A stretch of 64,000 bases of DNA from Stenopsyche tienmushanensis (taxonomy: Eukaryota > Arthropoda > Insecta > Trichoptera > Stenopsychidae). Location of the stretch: NCBI GenBank assembly GCA_008973525.1, contig WACJ01000117.1, forward strand, positions 434,001-498,000, given 5' to 3'. The notes under the pieces were generated by a model. It had not been told where the DNA came from and searched no databases. It worked only from the letters and a program-made list of their open reading frames with translations. Of the stretch, positions 11,670 to 24,000 are shown piece after piece; the first letter of the stretch is position 1; each line of letters opens with the position of its first letter. A program made the translations under genes and the position numbers.

Positions 11670-13160
11670 TTGGGAATAACTTGGATTTCAATTGGATATA
11701 TGCGTTTTCTGCAATACTTTTTCCCCCCCGTCTGTAAATCAAACCTAAAAATATAATGGAAATGTTTTAAAATGATATAATATTTTAACCTCGTGAAAAG
11801 CTCTGTATAATTTCACACATTTATGTTTTTCAACTCCAAAAGGTATTGTTATGCTCAATATTGAACGATGAAAGAATTCTCATTACAATAAGAACGCTCA
11901 GTCTTCTTTTCGAGTACATTTTTATTATAATATTTGTTATAGAATGAGGGTTTAGAATTTTCAATGCCAAAATAATATATAATGAAAATGTGATGAATAG
12001 GTAAATACGCTAAAATAAATTATTTATTATGGATACTTCTTAAATTTATTATTACAACAACTAGAACATCGTTGGGTTATTTATATCACGATGAAAGATG
12101 GATCAATACTATTTTTCAATGAGAGTTTTAGAGGTTATTTTTTGATTTTTTTGTTAATACTGAACAATTCTTCGCAGAAGTTAAGGATAATAAAAAGCGA
12201 CAGGAGTGGCAAAAATGAATTAACAAAGAGTATTAGTTTTACATGGAATATAGTCACCAATTGAAGACATTTCAATTGGGATATTGTGCTCGGGGTAGAA
12301 TTTTCATAGGTAACAACACAAACGAGTTGACAGTTTTGGCCGTAACGAATTTATTATTGGGCACATGATCCAATAATTTTTAATAAAGAAACAAACTGCC
12401 TAAAAAATTCAGCTGATATTATTTTTATTAAAGTAATGAATATTATATTAATAATGTGTTTATAAATTTTGGAACCAATAAAAATTAAAGATATTTTAAA
12501 TGTATATATCGGTATGACAAATTCATTAATTGGGCAAAATAGTTTTATACAATGGCAACACTGCAAACGTCAAACTATCATCTGTCAAAATCAAATAAAA
12601 ATTTACTATCTTGGGCTTATTGCATATGTTTCTTCTATTTTGAACTTTAATCAGTCACATTTGTGACATATAAGCTAATTAGTGATTACAACAAATATTA
12701 ACTATTCACTCACACAATTATTACAAACTCATTTATTTTATGAATCATTTTACAAATTACATTCCTACCTTAATAGAATAATTGTCACAAAATTAAATAC
12801 ACCACTTATGGGCATTAAAATAATATCCAATTACGTACTGCAAAATTGGAAAAAAAAAACTTGTTTTAATAACAAATGAAGATCAATAATACGTTTTAAA
12901 TTTTATCACAAAAATTTTAAATAATGAGGATCAAATTACAATTCATCCAAATACAAATTTTATAAATTTAATATGGTACACTTTGATATGTGCAACAAAT
13001 TAAAAAACGTACGCCACTCCGATGTCTCGATATAAGATGAATGTATCCACGTACAAATAATATGCATCTAATGAGAGACAGTATTTAAGAGCAGGGGTTT
13101 AAAATATTTAATTTGTCTTTTTTATGTTTATTCGTTAATCCGAAAATTTGAGCGGCTCAT
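11670..13160. other. Gene-free, very AT-rich stretch
   Basis: Several open frames of 60-70 codons on both strands are rich in I, N, K, Y and F as expected by chance at this composition. None has convincing splice or start context. Confidence 0.4.
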
Positions 13161-13167
13161 TTTAAAT

Positions 13168-13290
13168 TTAAAAATTTATTACGGACACGGACGGCGGTGT
13201 GATGTCTTCTTTTGTGTAAGTCGTCACTGGTGATGCGGTGGAAAGTTCTCGTTGATATTTAAAGTCAGCTTTTACAAAGGTTAAGCTTAT
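13168..13290 (-). other. Possible 3' coding exon of an unplaced gene
   Basis: On the minus strand an open frame ends with residues including YQRELSTASPVTTYTKEDI and a C-terminal SVSVINF before TAA. The stretch ACACCGCCGTCCGTGTCC is unusually GC-rich for the region, and an AG precedes CTGACTTTAAATATC, which would be a usable acceptor. No upstream exon could be joined with certainty; candidates are at 14463-14500 and near 16150. Low confidence. Confidence 0.2.
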
Positions 13291-13389
13291 TTGATATATA
13301 GTCCGCGCAGAAGCGTTTAGATTTGATATATATAACTCAGAACATACAAATGCAACGGTGATCCGAAGTCTAAATGCCGTCAACACTCA

Positions 13390-14800
13390 ATTTCGCTTAT
13401 GGACGTTTTTATCTACCATTCATATTTCATCATACCTTATTTTTGTCCTCTATTCAAAATTCCTCAGACTTTTATTGTCTACGTTTCATATTTCATCATG
13501 CTTGTTATTGTTCATTTTTGCCAATGGACAATTTTCCTGTTTATAGTCGGCACATTGAGAATTTTCTCGAGGATTCGTTCCATCATGTAATTCATCCAGA
13601 GCAGTTCTTTAACGCATTTCTTTACTCATTCTTCGAGGACTCTTTTTATTCGTATCATACATTACGATAACACTTAGACAATAAACAAGTATCGACATAA
13701 AAAAGTGTCCATAGGTAATAAAGAATTAAGTAACATAGGCAATTCGTAATGGCTTACAGGTATTAAACATTAAGATACGATGTATGTGAGAATATAACAA
13801 AGGCATGAATTTATATCTAGACTTTTATCTTAATTGAAATATTGGGCTTGATATATATATGTAAATATTGAGCTTGAATAGCTGATTATCTTATTGACTC
13901 AAGTGCCGGAGTTCAATTGAGAAATAAATTTGCAAATACTTACATTTTAATCATAGAATCAATGTGCCAATGACGAATATACTGAGATCTTGCCATACAT
14001 TTGAACAATTGATTATGAACATGCAATATTAATCAATCATTTATTCATTATTACCCCTGGATCTAATCCATGTTTGGATTAAAATCTCAATTAAATAATG
14101 GGTTACAAAATCTATATTTAATTAAATATTTCAAGATGGTCACAATAAATATTTTTACATTAACCAACAGAAAATATTAATGTTGTTTATCTAATTGTTT
14201 TAAAATACTATGTCTGTAAAATATAAAATGTGTATATTAGTTATTGATATTCCAGAATTTATATCATCTATTGTTGGGTGAGCGTTCTAAATGAATCTCG
14301 GAGGTCATGCTACCTTCAATATCGAGCGAACGAGGATGTGAATGTATGATACGGATGAATTGTATGCAAAATACACAAATATGTTTTTCTTCTTAAAGTG
14401 CCATATCCATTATCAGACAGATGATATTCAATTAAAAAAAAATCAGAAATAAAAGATTTACTTATGATATTTACCATTAACGTCCTCCTCGTCAGTGTGG
14501 TCTTCAAATGAAAGCTTATTTTTCGTTATAATTTCTCTTTAATTCACTTTGGGTTTTAAAATAAATTCACAATTACGATGATGTTAATAAGAGGGAGCTT
14601 TACGAGTGAATGATGGAATAATGCTGCTGTATTATCGAGGCAACGACTATTTGTATATAATAGTAGATTCAAAGGTTCAAATGGAAAAGTTCAAAGTCTA
14701 TATTGATCAATCCAGAATACCAAAGTATATAACGTGATTAAGTTATGATATCATTATTAAATAGGAATTTTTAAGTGTGAGATAATTGAGTGGTGAAATT
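13390..14800. other. Gene-free AT-rich stretch
   Basis: It contains a locally repeated CATATTTCATCAT (near 13420 and 13487), which makes a phenylalanine/serine-rich open frame of 98 codons at 13374-13670. I see no reason to call it a gene. At 14463-14500 on the minus strand an acidic stretch (SFEDHTDEEDVN) precedes a GTAAAT donor-like sequence, noted as a possible small exon. Confidence 0.3.
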
Positions 14801-14807
14801 ATCATCT

Positions 14808-15140
14808 TCTAATATATAAAAAATATTTTTTGTTTGTTCGTATGGAATGCGCTGCCATACCGTTCATCAGATTGCGATAAAACTTCGTCCACTTATTGCT
14901 AAGGAATTGCGCGAGTAACATAGGCATAGTCTAATATATAAAAATCAATGTTTGTTTGTCCGTATTTGATGCGCTTCCATACCGTTCATCCGATTGCGAT
15001 AAAACTTTGTCAATTTATTGTTTACACTTGCGGGAATAACATAAGGCATAGTAAAAATATTGTTTGTGTGCGGAGTTTGTTATGCGAGATATATAAAATA
15101 CAAATGGAGTATCTTAGTCTTCTACATAGTTGCCGTCATT
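14808..15140 (+). mobile_element. Helitron-like ends in tandem
   Basis: Two head-to-tail units of about 123 bp start at about 14808 and 14931 with TCTAATATATAAAAA. They share TTTGTTTGT-CGTAT, CCATACCGTTCATC and GATTGCGATAAAACTT. The second unit runs on into TGTTTGTGTGCGGAGTTTGT and TTATGCGAGATAT. The TC-plus-TATATAAAA start is what one sees at 5' ends of insect Helitrons. No Rep/helicase coding sequence is present, so this would be a non-autonomous remnant. The same pair, inverted, is at 40100-40310. Confidence 0.55.
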
Positions 15141-15164
15141 AAAAAAATACATTGGATAAAAAAA

Positions 15165-15410
15165 GAAAGTTCGTAATCGTTCTGTAGTCATGTTCAGGTA
15201 TGGCACCCAATCGCAAGACGCTCATTCTTCGTGTCAGCGGTCTGAAAAGCGGACCAGGTTGAACGCATAGACCTTGTGCCCACTCCGTCCTCTTTTAGGG
15301 ATTTTTGCGGAATTTCCCGTGATAAATGCGTACCCGGGGTCTTCTATGATCTGTACGATCACGGAAGCCGACCTCCCAGAGGCTAATTTATATTGATGGT
15401 TCGCGTTCAT
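15165..15410 (+). repeat. Interspersed repeat, family B, copy 5
   Basis: It starts within the family at AGTTCGTAATCGTTCTGTAG and includes GTCAGCGGTCTGAAAAGCGG, ACCTTGTGCCCACTCCGTCC and TTTCCCGTGATAAATGCGTA. It ends with GATCTGTACGATCACGGAAG and CCCAGAGGCTAA. It shows the 3' part of the consensus well. Confidence 0.7.
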
Positions 15411-15479
15411 CTTACCTTACATCTTAGGGTACTATCTTCGTATATTATTTTAAAATATACATTATAACAATATTCAATA

Positions 15480-15720
15480 CATTGTATTTATAATGGTCTG
15501 CATAAGAATAATTGTGAAACGTTTACTTAGTATATCAACATTCAATTGCGATGAAACGTTGAGAAGTTGTTGTGCGCATCTGCATAAACGTCATATAATC
15601 AGTACAAGCATTGTTTGTGTATGCAATTTGTTTTGCGAGACGTTTGGCGGATGCACCATGTTGGCGCATGGGACGGCGATAAGAAGGATGCGCGCGCAAT
15701 ACGGCGATTGACTCATAGGA
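15480..15720 (+). mobile_element. Helitron-like repeat fragment, copy 3
   Basis: It contains GCATTGTTTGTGTATGCAAT, GCGAGACGTTTGGCGGATGC and GCGCGCGCAATACGGCGATT, the inverse of blocks at 9330-9440. Short open frames on both strands here are by-products. Confidence 0.45.
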
Positions 15721-16052
15721 AAGAGACGATGATGAAGATGTTTTATTGGTGCCCACAGATTGATTTTCATTCATTTTGCCTGCATTCCAAAGAGTTTATT
15801 CAATTTATTTTTTTCAAATTCTCTCATTTTTAGCGGTATTTATTAGATTAAGACACACGATATATGACCATAAAAATACTATTATCATCGTCGAAATATT
15901 AATAATGTGTGTTTGTTTAAAGGGGAGGTTTATTACAATATTTTATAGGCGAAAATATGTTTTCAGGCGAATATTTTTTTTTGCCTGAAATTAATTTTAT
16001 GCGATTTTTTTTGCTGTGAATAGATACATTTTTAAATTAGTTTAATAGTAAC

Positions 16053-16433
16053 ATGAACGACATCTATTCCAATCGATATCTTCCCCATTTGAGTGCGCTC
16101 CGGTGTCAGTGGCGCCGCGTTGCTTCCGCAAAATGGACGTCGGTCTTGCGGCGGCCATTTTTGCCCGAAACCGCTGCAAATATGTCCTTGCCCCAAGGCA
16201 CAGGAAAATCAAATTCGAGACGAGACTATGTGAAACGTGAAATTATCGCCCCGACGACCGTAAAATCCCCTTTTAGCTTAATAAAATTAAATATTTTGAT
16301 ATTAAATCGAAGGATATTCGGTGACCTAATTAGGTATTGCGTTCAACATGTTCCTTCGCCAGTGGTGTTTTTATTTTGTGTTGCACATAGTTGTTTGATG
16401 CTAAACTTGACGGACGAAAAAATTCAAATTTGA
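16053..16433 (+). other. Open frame of 126 codons in a GC-rich island, unassigned
   Basis: An ATG at 16053 opens 126 codons without a stop. The first half (16090-16270) is clearly more GC- and CpG-rich than its surroundings, and the second half is ordinary AT-rich DNA. On the opposite strand the same island holds an AAAATGGCCGCC start context near 16166 followed by about 36 codons. It may therefore be a promoter or first exon on either strand, or an old insertion. I do not recognise the protein in either direction. Confidence 0.25.
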
Positions 16434-16739
16434 TGCACAAAAACGTGTTGGCAAAAAATAAACAAATCAACATCGAGCGAAAATATAAACAAAACATAAT
16501 AAATTCAATCAAAATATTTATTATTAACTTCAATAGTCTTATTGCCAATGATAAGTGTCGTTGAGTGTTGTCTTGAAGCGGTCTATTTATTAGAATTGGA
16601 TGCTTCATTTTTATTTTCTGGTGCATATTTGGGGCCTCAATAAGTGTTTAAACCCACCGCGTAATTTAAAGGATTCAAGAAATTGTTTAAAAAAATGTGC
16701 TCATCCTTTGAAATAAGTTAAAATCTGCCCTCAGTTAAA

Positions 16740-17040
16740 TAGGTCCAGGGGGCCTCAAACTTCAATTGCGCCAAGGGCCTCTCAAATGCTAAATCCGGCA
16801 CTGGATTCAGCCGCAATGGCTTCCCTTGATCGTATAAAATCGCCTAAGTTTTTGACCTCTGATAATTCGTGCGGCACCCACTTATCCAGCTTTTTAACAT
16901 TTGCTATCGAAGCGAGATGATAAGAAATACACGCACCATTAACACCTAACTCACAAGCAAATGCTCGAACTGTGATGTGTGGATTAGCTTTTATTATGGC
17001 TTAAATCCTCATTACTAACGACGCTTTTGGATCTTCTTCG
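16740..17040 (-). pseudogene. Mariner transposase N-terminal fragment
   Basis: On the minus strand the sequence reads ANPHITVRAFACELGVNGA, then CISYHLASIANVKKLDKWVP and HELSE. This is the helix-turn-helix region and the WVPHEL linker motif found just upstream of the catalytic domain in mariner transposases. The catalytic part does not follow in place. Positions 16740-16805 are a separate short repeat also present at 18400-18465. Confidence 0.7.
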
Positions 17041-17059
17041 AGGTTCATTGTCAAAAGGG

Positions 17060-17410
17060 CCATAACAAGTTGTCTAATCCCTCTTTTCTTCGTCATCGCT
17101 TAAACATTGGGGCGACCCCATTGATCCGATCAGTCTTCTTCGGACAACTTCGTTTTGTAATGAAAGTTCATAGTCGTTCTGTAGACATGTTCGGATATGG
17201 CATCCGATCGCGTGGCGTTCTTTCGTCATATCAGCGGTCCGAAAAGCGGACCGGTTGGATACACAGAAATTGTGGGGAGTTTTTTGCGCCATTTTCGGAG
17301 ATAAATGCGTACCCGAGGCCTTCTATGATCTGCACGATCATGAAAGCCCCCTCAGAGGCTAACTTACATAGGCGACTCGCGGTAAATGAGGTCCCTTTGC
17401 CTCAGATATG
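17060..17410 (+). repeat. Interspersed repeat, family A/B, copy 6
   Basis: A remnant of block A (TCGTCATCGCTTAAACATTG) leads directly into GATCAGTCTTCTTCGGACAA, CATCCGATCGCGTGGCG, the perfect palindrome GGTCCGAAAAGCGGACC at about 17237, and the 3' block TCTATGATCTGCACGATCAT. The 113-codon open frame over it is not a gene. Confidence 0.7.
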
Positions 17411-17419
17411 AAGTGTTAA

Positions 17420-17640
17420 ATCCATGTTTCATCTTGAATTGATACAAAAACTTGACCTTGTTGCTGTGAAACATCGCCAAACACTCGATTGAAGCATCAT
17501 CACGATGCTGTTTTTGTACCATTGCGAGCAAAAGCGGCACCCATCATGCGCACAGCTTTCTCATATCCAAATATTCGGTTAATATGCGATTTACAGCATT
17601 TTTTGAAAGGCCTGCTATATCTAATATTGAAAACTACAGA
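17420..17640 (-). pseudogene. Mariner transposase fragment, separate from 16.8 kb
   Basis: On the minus strand NAVNRILTEYLDMRKLCAHD, with a HDGC continuation, is a corrupted form of the mariner segment normally reading MRKLCARWVP. The same phrase occurs at 44330 and 60335. It lies next to a family B repeat here and also at 44.4 kb. Confidence 0.5.
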
Positions 17641-17649
17641 TATTTGGCA

Positions 17650-19125
17650 AAACTGAAATTCCGAATCTTCATGTGTAACTTACGTAATATGCTACAATTT
17701 AATTTGCGATGCCAAATAAAAATATAAAATATGCACAAAGAGCGTCCGTTTAATTCTAATTGAAAAAAAATAATTGTGAAATACGTGCTCGTTTACACCC
17801 CAAGGGAAATTAAACATACGGAAAAAGTTTAATTGAAATACGACCCCCTTTTTGCGCCGAGCGACGCGAAATGGGATCGCGCGGAATTTAATGAGTTAAA
17901 TTCGCGGGCATTTTAATCCGTTCCATTATAAATTATGTGCCTGTTTATTTTTAAAGCATATATAATAAACACACGCATAAAAATAAGATTCATCCGAGAC
18001 TTTCCCGATAATTATAACCGAACAGTATTTTTATAATTGTCATAAATACGTATAATGAGCGTTTTAACACGCTGAAGCTCGGCACAAAAATCTGAAAATA
18101 TTATGTATCGGTCATTCGATCGCTCAATAAATTTCGCTTATCTTTTGAATTGTTTGCGCTTTTTATCAAGCCACGCATGGCAAATAGCAGATACGACATG
18201 TGTCATTTAAAAAATGTGTTTATATCAATTTTATTACATTAATGCTTTGAATACCTAAATAGATTGTTTATCCTTTGCCAATCTTCAATTGAAAAACTGG
18301 GCCATTATCTGCCCCCCTCGATGTCGCGTAATAGAAAACCAACCGCGCATATCAAGGGCCGAGGATCAGAATTTGTCCCAAACTAAAAAACCGGATAGGT
18401 CCAGGACCTCAAACTTAAATTGCGCCAAGAGCCTCTCAAATGATAAATCCATCACCGACGACAATTCATAACTAACCCAAATTCCGTATTTACTGAATTT
18501 ATCTATGCGATAAAGATGCTCCCAAACTATTGATAACTGGCAACCAATATCAACACATCTCATGCGGGGTAAATATAATCAAAACTTAAACTTGCAGCGA
18601 GCATCTCCATGTCTTTTTTGCGCTTCAGGATACTTTTAAGTTACTGTCTAATACTTTTCTGTTAGTCATCCTACAAACTTATTGAGTGATATGTCAATAA
18701 AAAAATATGTTTCTTGAACCGTGTCTCGATACAATCTGACGGCAAAAGTTTTGAAATTTTGATTACTTTCCAGTCTGCCTAATATTAATAAGTCTTGATC
18801 AAACTTAGTTGATGACTATGATGATTTTTATTGGTTTAACACGTTACGGTCCGGGAGATATTTTTTCTCCTTAAAGTAACACATTCATTCATTCAATGAC
18901 ATTTTAATTATTATTGCAAATCCAGTCACCCAAATGCGTTCCTGCAATACTTTTGCAATCACATCAGTATTCAATTTTTTAGATCCAAGCAATCAGGATC
19001 TTTCAAATTTGTTATTAGCATATTGTTTGAATGTTTTGTTAACATTTATTTCCATATCCGAGTCTAAATCCTGTTGGTGCTGATGCTGCGTTGCTAAAAA
19101 TTAAGCTTCATCTAAGCTCAAAGCA
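17650..19125. other. Gene-free stretch with a decayed repeat
   Basis: Positions 18300-18465 share GTAATAGAAAACC-like, ACCGCGCATATC and AATTGCGCCAAGAGCCTCTC blocks with 6590-6690 and 16740-16805. I can support nothing else. Confidence 0.35.
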
Positions 19126-19128
19126 TTG

Positions 19129-19370
19129 TGTTTAATCCTTTGAGTAGTGAGCTAATTTAAAATCATCAAAATCTTAGATGCTATATTTGCTTGTCCGCCA
19201 CTTACCGTGAGCGGAACTCAATTCAAAAATGTTTACCGAGATGAGCACAATAACTCCCCAAAGTTTCATTGCAATCGGATGAACGGTATAGGAACGTATA
19301 CGGGACAAACGCGCCACAAACATACAGACACACTTGAACGGTCTCAGTCCAATTAATATCAAATCTTAGC
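19129..19370. mobile_element. Remnants of a TTAA-type element and a Helitron-like repeat
   Basis: TTTAATCCTTTGAGTAGTGA at 19131 followed by GATGCTATATTT matches the left end of the element at 45705. Directly after, GCAATCGGATGAACGGTATA at about 19270 matches the inverted Helitron-like family. Both are truncated. Confidence 0.5.
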
Positions 19371-19624
19371 TAGATTCTACTCTCGGAGTCTACTCCTTCA
19401 TTTGCAACAATAAGATATAGAGAGCCGAGCTGTTTATTGGTCCTACTATTCGGAAGCATGCCAGCCCGCTCAACAAAAGCGCAGGACTAGGCGCAAAACC
19501 TAAATTCAATAGCTATATCCGCAAGGACACGCTCATTCTCAACTTCGAGTGACCACTTGTGCTCTGAGCGCGGGGAAGAAACTAGCTAGATTTTGTAAGG
19601 TTGATAAATATAGTTTTTATGGAT

Positions 19625-19810
19625 GAAGGGGATGTTTAGACTCGTTCGCGATCTCATTTGCCGCGAGCCGCCCATGTAATTTAGCCTCTGATACTGTACA
19701 AATCATAGAAGACCCCGTATGCGCATTTATCTCTGAAAATGCCTTAAAAGGGGACGTAGTGGCCACAAGGTCTATATGTCCAACCGGTCCGCTTTTCGGG
19801 CCGCTGTTTA
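19625..19810 (-). repeat. Interspersed repeat, family B, copy 7
   Basis: An inverted copy with AGACTCGTTCGCGATCTCAT, AGAAGACCCCGTATGCGCAT, GTGGCCACAAGGTCTATATG and the core CCGGTCCGCTTTTCGGGCCG. It is truncated at the palindrome on its right side. Confidence 0.65.
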
Positions 19811-19833
19811 AGTAATAACGGAGGAAAAAGGGG

Positions 19834-20058
19834 TTACGGTCCTGTATTCACCCCGTCACAGTGCCTAGCTTCGGCTACATTATCTAATACGTCTATGTGC
19901 TCAACAGCAATGAGGATGTTGTTATCGGCGGTTTGACAGTTAATGAACCAAAGTTGGTAATAATCGATCTCTGACCAAAAAATTGCTTTTGCATCTTTGG
20001 AGCGACATCTTTTAAATACAAAAATAATATATTCGGCCTCGAACGATGCATTCTTCAT
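19834..20058 (-). other. Coding-like open frame, unassigned
   Basis: Seventy-four codons on the minus strand, with phrases such as SKDAKAIFWSEIDYYQLWF and NILIAVEHIDVLDNVAEAR. The amino-acid composition looks like real protein, not translated AT-rich noise. There are no clear splice sites. It could be a transposase or host exon remnant. I do not recognise it. Confidence 0.25.
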
Positions 20059-20400
20059 TTTCGAATAACAATCAAAAGATAATATTTAAAGCATCGGCGA
20101 AAACACGTATCGTATCTTTTTATCTGTTTATCGACATTGTCGGAGATAAAGCGTTTTTCCAATTGTTCAGTGTTTTTTTGTGTCTTCGCCCAAACTCTTC
20201 GTTTTTAAAGCGTTCCAGACTTGCACTTCTGATCATTTGGAAGTTTAGCGTGTTTTAGCACTGTGAAAAAAAAACAAACAATAATCTCTTCTTGCCTCCC
20301 ATTATCGACGCTTTCTCATTTGTCTCTCAATTAGAGCTGATATTCAACCGTGAAAATTTTCACAAGCCATTCGTGAAATTGAAACAATAGAAGAACCATT

Positions 20401-20655
20401 GTGGAGCAGTTTCTGCTCCGATCTCCAGATTTTTGGACGAGCCATAGGAAAAAAATCGCATTAAATTGCATTAAATCTCATATTAAAAAGTGCATCCCTA
20501 AAAATTGTGCAAGAGATGAACGCTTACAGCGTCTCGTTGACGGTTCAAAAGTTCCAAAACTATGCACTGATTACGGCAATTATAATATGCTCGAATCGTG
20601 TATGACAAATATCAGATGGTGTGTTGATATGAAAGATAAAGATTTGTTCAAGTAA
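20401..20655 (+). other. Coding-like open frame of 84 codons, unassigned
   Basis: The frame begins at a GTG, and reading through FLLRSPDFWTSHRKKIALNC and LVDGSKVPKLCTDYGNYNML it ends at TAA after KDKDLFK. The balanced composition and five cysteines suggest a real or former exon. It lies 400 bases upstream of the coiled-coil gene on the same strand. No ATG or convincing acceptor was found. Confidence 0.25.
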
Positions 20656-21059
20656 TTAATAATACGTTGAAAAATTTGTGCTTTAATGTCCGCTATTTGA
20701 ATCATTGAGAAACGAGTGATGTTATTTTATTGTGATAAATACAATCCGGTGTCGCATAAACGCTTCATTCCCTATGCATTTTAATGCATATGAATTAAAG
20801 CGATGAGTACGTTGAAAGCTGAACATATTTATATAATAACGTTTCTTATACATAGTTCATTCCGTCATTGATTTTTTAATTCCAATTTAATATTCAACTG
20901 CATTAATTATAAAATGCTGTAATATATTGCAGAATCAATGTGTTAATATTATAAATACATCATATATTTAGATTAAATCATTAGTTATTCAGTCGAAAGT
21001 CCTTTTTTGGTCTATGTAGATACAAAAAAATAGTGCCTTTATAATAAACGTAACGTACA

Positions 21060-24000
21060 ATGGATAAAAATAGCCAAATTGCCATCGCTCCGAGTGTGAG
21101 ACGAAAGAAAACCGATCTGCACATACACGAACCGATATTAACTAGATCCGCTAGTCCGTCGCCGAAGCTCGCCCCTAGAAATCAAAAGACTCAACCATAT
21201 AGGTATTGAAAAGATGCGGTGCCGAAACTAGAATCGTCAATCAAACTGTCTCGAGCTTTACAAACCTCGTCTAAATTTGTCTTCGTTTTCGTCTTTGCAG
21301 GGCAACTTTACCGGTGCGCACCGGTAGATTGCTTTCACGCTCCCGCACCGGCACCCCCGATTCTCCATTGGTACAAGATGGAAGTCGAGGATCGTCCGCT
21401 ACTGCCGCTTCCGCACCCGGAGGCACCCCCGATGATGCTCTGCGATTGGAACGGGCTACGCATGGATCGATGCTACACGATATTGTGACCATCAAAACAA
21501 TGCTGCTGAAGCTTAAAAGAGTTCTGCAAGAAGTGAGATATTCCATATTATCCATTTGATCCATAAATACTTTGTTTTTGCTTTAAAATCCACTTTAGAA
21601 ATTGGTAGCGTTTTACAAACGGAGAATTTGATCCGTAAACGTAATGTTTTAATTATTAGTTTATAAATATTCGACCGTAACTCAGTCAATTTATTTAGCG
21701 TTTGACGTTTTTAATACTAAAATATGTTTTGTTTATGCTTATTTTATTAATTAATTTATTATTATTTCATCATTAAATTCTTTATTTAAAATCATATTTA
21801 TACATTTAAATATGTTGATATATTAAATTAATAGTGCCTTTGAATGATTCATAATTTAAGCTTTATAAACGTTAAATCTTATTGATAAGATCAATGCTTT
21901 TAAATAAAGAATTATGCTTTTGTGTACATTTTCATTATCATTTTATTATTTAACATTTGTTTTAAATTTAGTTTATTTTATTTTGTTTTTGTTTGGTGTC
22001 CGCCGTTTACCTCTTACAGCCAGATGAGGAACATAATTTGATGAGGGTAAGCCGTCCAGCAGCACGCTTTTATAGTTTTTTATGATTTGTTTAACGCGTC
22101 TGAATTTGAAACGATCATGCGTTAATAAACGGTTTTAATTTTCAGACTGAAACTCTCAACCCGTTGGATAATCAGCGCGACATTTGTCCGCTGAAAAACG
22201 GGCCGTCCCTCAGACTTGGTGACGTTGGCGAAGCTTCTCCTCCACCGCCTCCCCCGGCTCCACACGAAGAAGTCGCCGATCTCAGACGGCAACTCGTCTT
22301 CCTACAGGCAAATATATATATATATATATAAATACGCATCCATATGTATCCATAATATACAATCATATAACGCGCTTATTTTATATTGATAACAATCATT
22401 TATAGAGTCAACTAGAAGAACGCGAAAGAATGGTAAAACTATTACAACAACAGATGAGCAAATACAATGATACCAATTCCGGAGCGGAACACGCTAAATG
22501 CAATGGCGCAGGAAACAACAGCAATGAAGATACCTGTAACGTGGCAACGCAAACAGAAAGGGTATGCTTTTATTATGTCGCTATGATCTGTGTATATTAT
22601 ATCATCAACGTGCAATTCATTAGAGCCTCGTCAATTCATGGGAAAGGGCTACATGCATACCATATCCTCGTGCACTCAATATCGAAGGCAGAATGATCTC
22701 AGAGTTTAATTTGTGAGCGTCTTAAAGTGCGCTTTTATAGTGAAAAAAAAATGTCTCTTTGCATATTTAACAGCTTTCTTTGAGAGATAATAAAATAATA
22801 CTCTATTAATTTGTTCAAAAAAGGCTTCTTTTAGTAACAAAAATCTTAATTTCCTCATAAAGATCAAAATGATATCAAAGACAATGTTGTTATCGTTGCT
22901 ATTTAGCACTATTTTAATGGTTTACCACTTACTCAATGTGGATTTGGATAGTATTTTATATTGTTGAATTATAACACAACGTTGTTATAGCAATACCACA
23001 TGACTTCTGTAAATTCACCCAATGTAAAAAATATTCCATCTGTTATTTTTGCATTTTAACCGTCGTTTTAACAACTGGCCCTCCTTGTAAATTTATAAAA
23101 TGTTCCTCACAAAATTAGCATTTTATAAATGTGCTTGATAACGACGCTATGTTCCGACAATTTCCAGTTGCGACCTTCAGCTCAAGGATCTAATATTCTT
23201 CAAAGCCTAAATTCAGATTCATCACATCACGCTGGGAGTATCGTTAGGTGAGTTTCATCACGAGCATTATGTTTCATAAGATATGTTTTATTTTTTAATT
23301 TGTTGTATTTTTCGTTTGCATTCCTCGCGGTATTTGTGTCCCCCGAACCATTCACCCGATCTAACGTTTGGTTATTTCATCGTTTTAGGTTTTACGATTG
23401 GGCTTATAATATCATTCATCGCTCTTGTTGTTCGTTTTTAAACTGTCTACGTTTCATGCGCTGCGATATTGCACATCGAGTAATTTACAGCCAAAATTCA
23501 TTCGTACACTTCGACTTGCAATTTATACAGATCAGACCCACACGCAGTAGTTTCAAATATTATCGGAACGCTTTGAGCAATAGTTTATCCGAGATGTATT
23601 ACAAGTTTAGAAATTTCATCCGGCCGAAAATAACGACGATGACCAATTTGTTTTCGAATCACGCAACGGCCATATTTTCATTACCTCTAATGTAATAAAT
23701 TATTCGCAGTTTTTATACTTTTACACATTTAAAAATCATTCAAACGTACATTTATATTCATATCCGTTTTAAATAAATATAATCAAATATATGCAAACTT
23801 ACAGCTCTCGTAAATGGTACATAAAAAGCACTATTACGTCTCTAAATGATGATTATAAAATTTAAATATAAGGATACAGATATTGATATTTGATTATATT
23901 TGTAGAAATATTCATTCGTTTAATAATAAATATATTCTTATTAAATCATAAAATTTATAGTTTTTCAATAGAACGCCTTTAGAATTAATTGTATTTATTT

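Noticed and set aside
14808..15140. Tandem repeats considered as a CRISPR array
   Set aside because: There are only two units of about 123 bp without unique spacers, in an animal genome; they match dispersed copies elsewhere in the window.
17070..17411. 113-codon open frame
   Set aside because: It lies wholly within a non-coding interspersed repeat present in many copies that lack the frame.
20046..20258. 70-codon plus-strand frame as an upstream exon of the coiled-coil gene
   Set aside because: No donor in a usable phase, and the composition is that of AT-rich noise.
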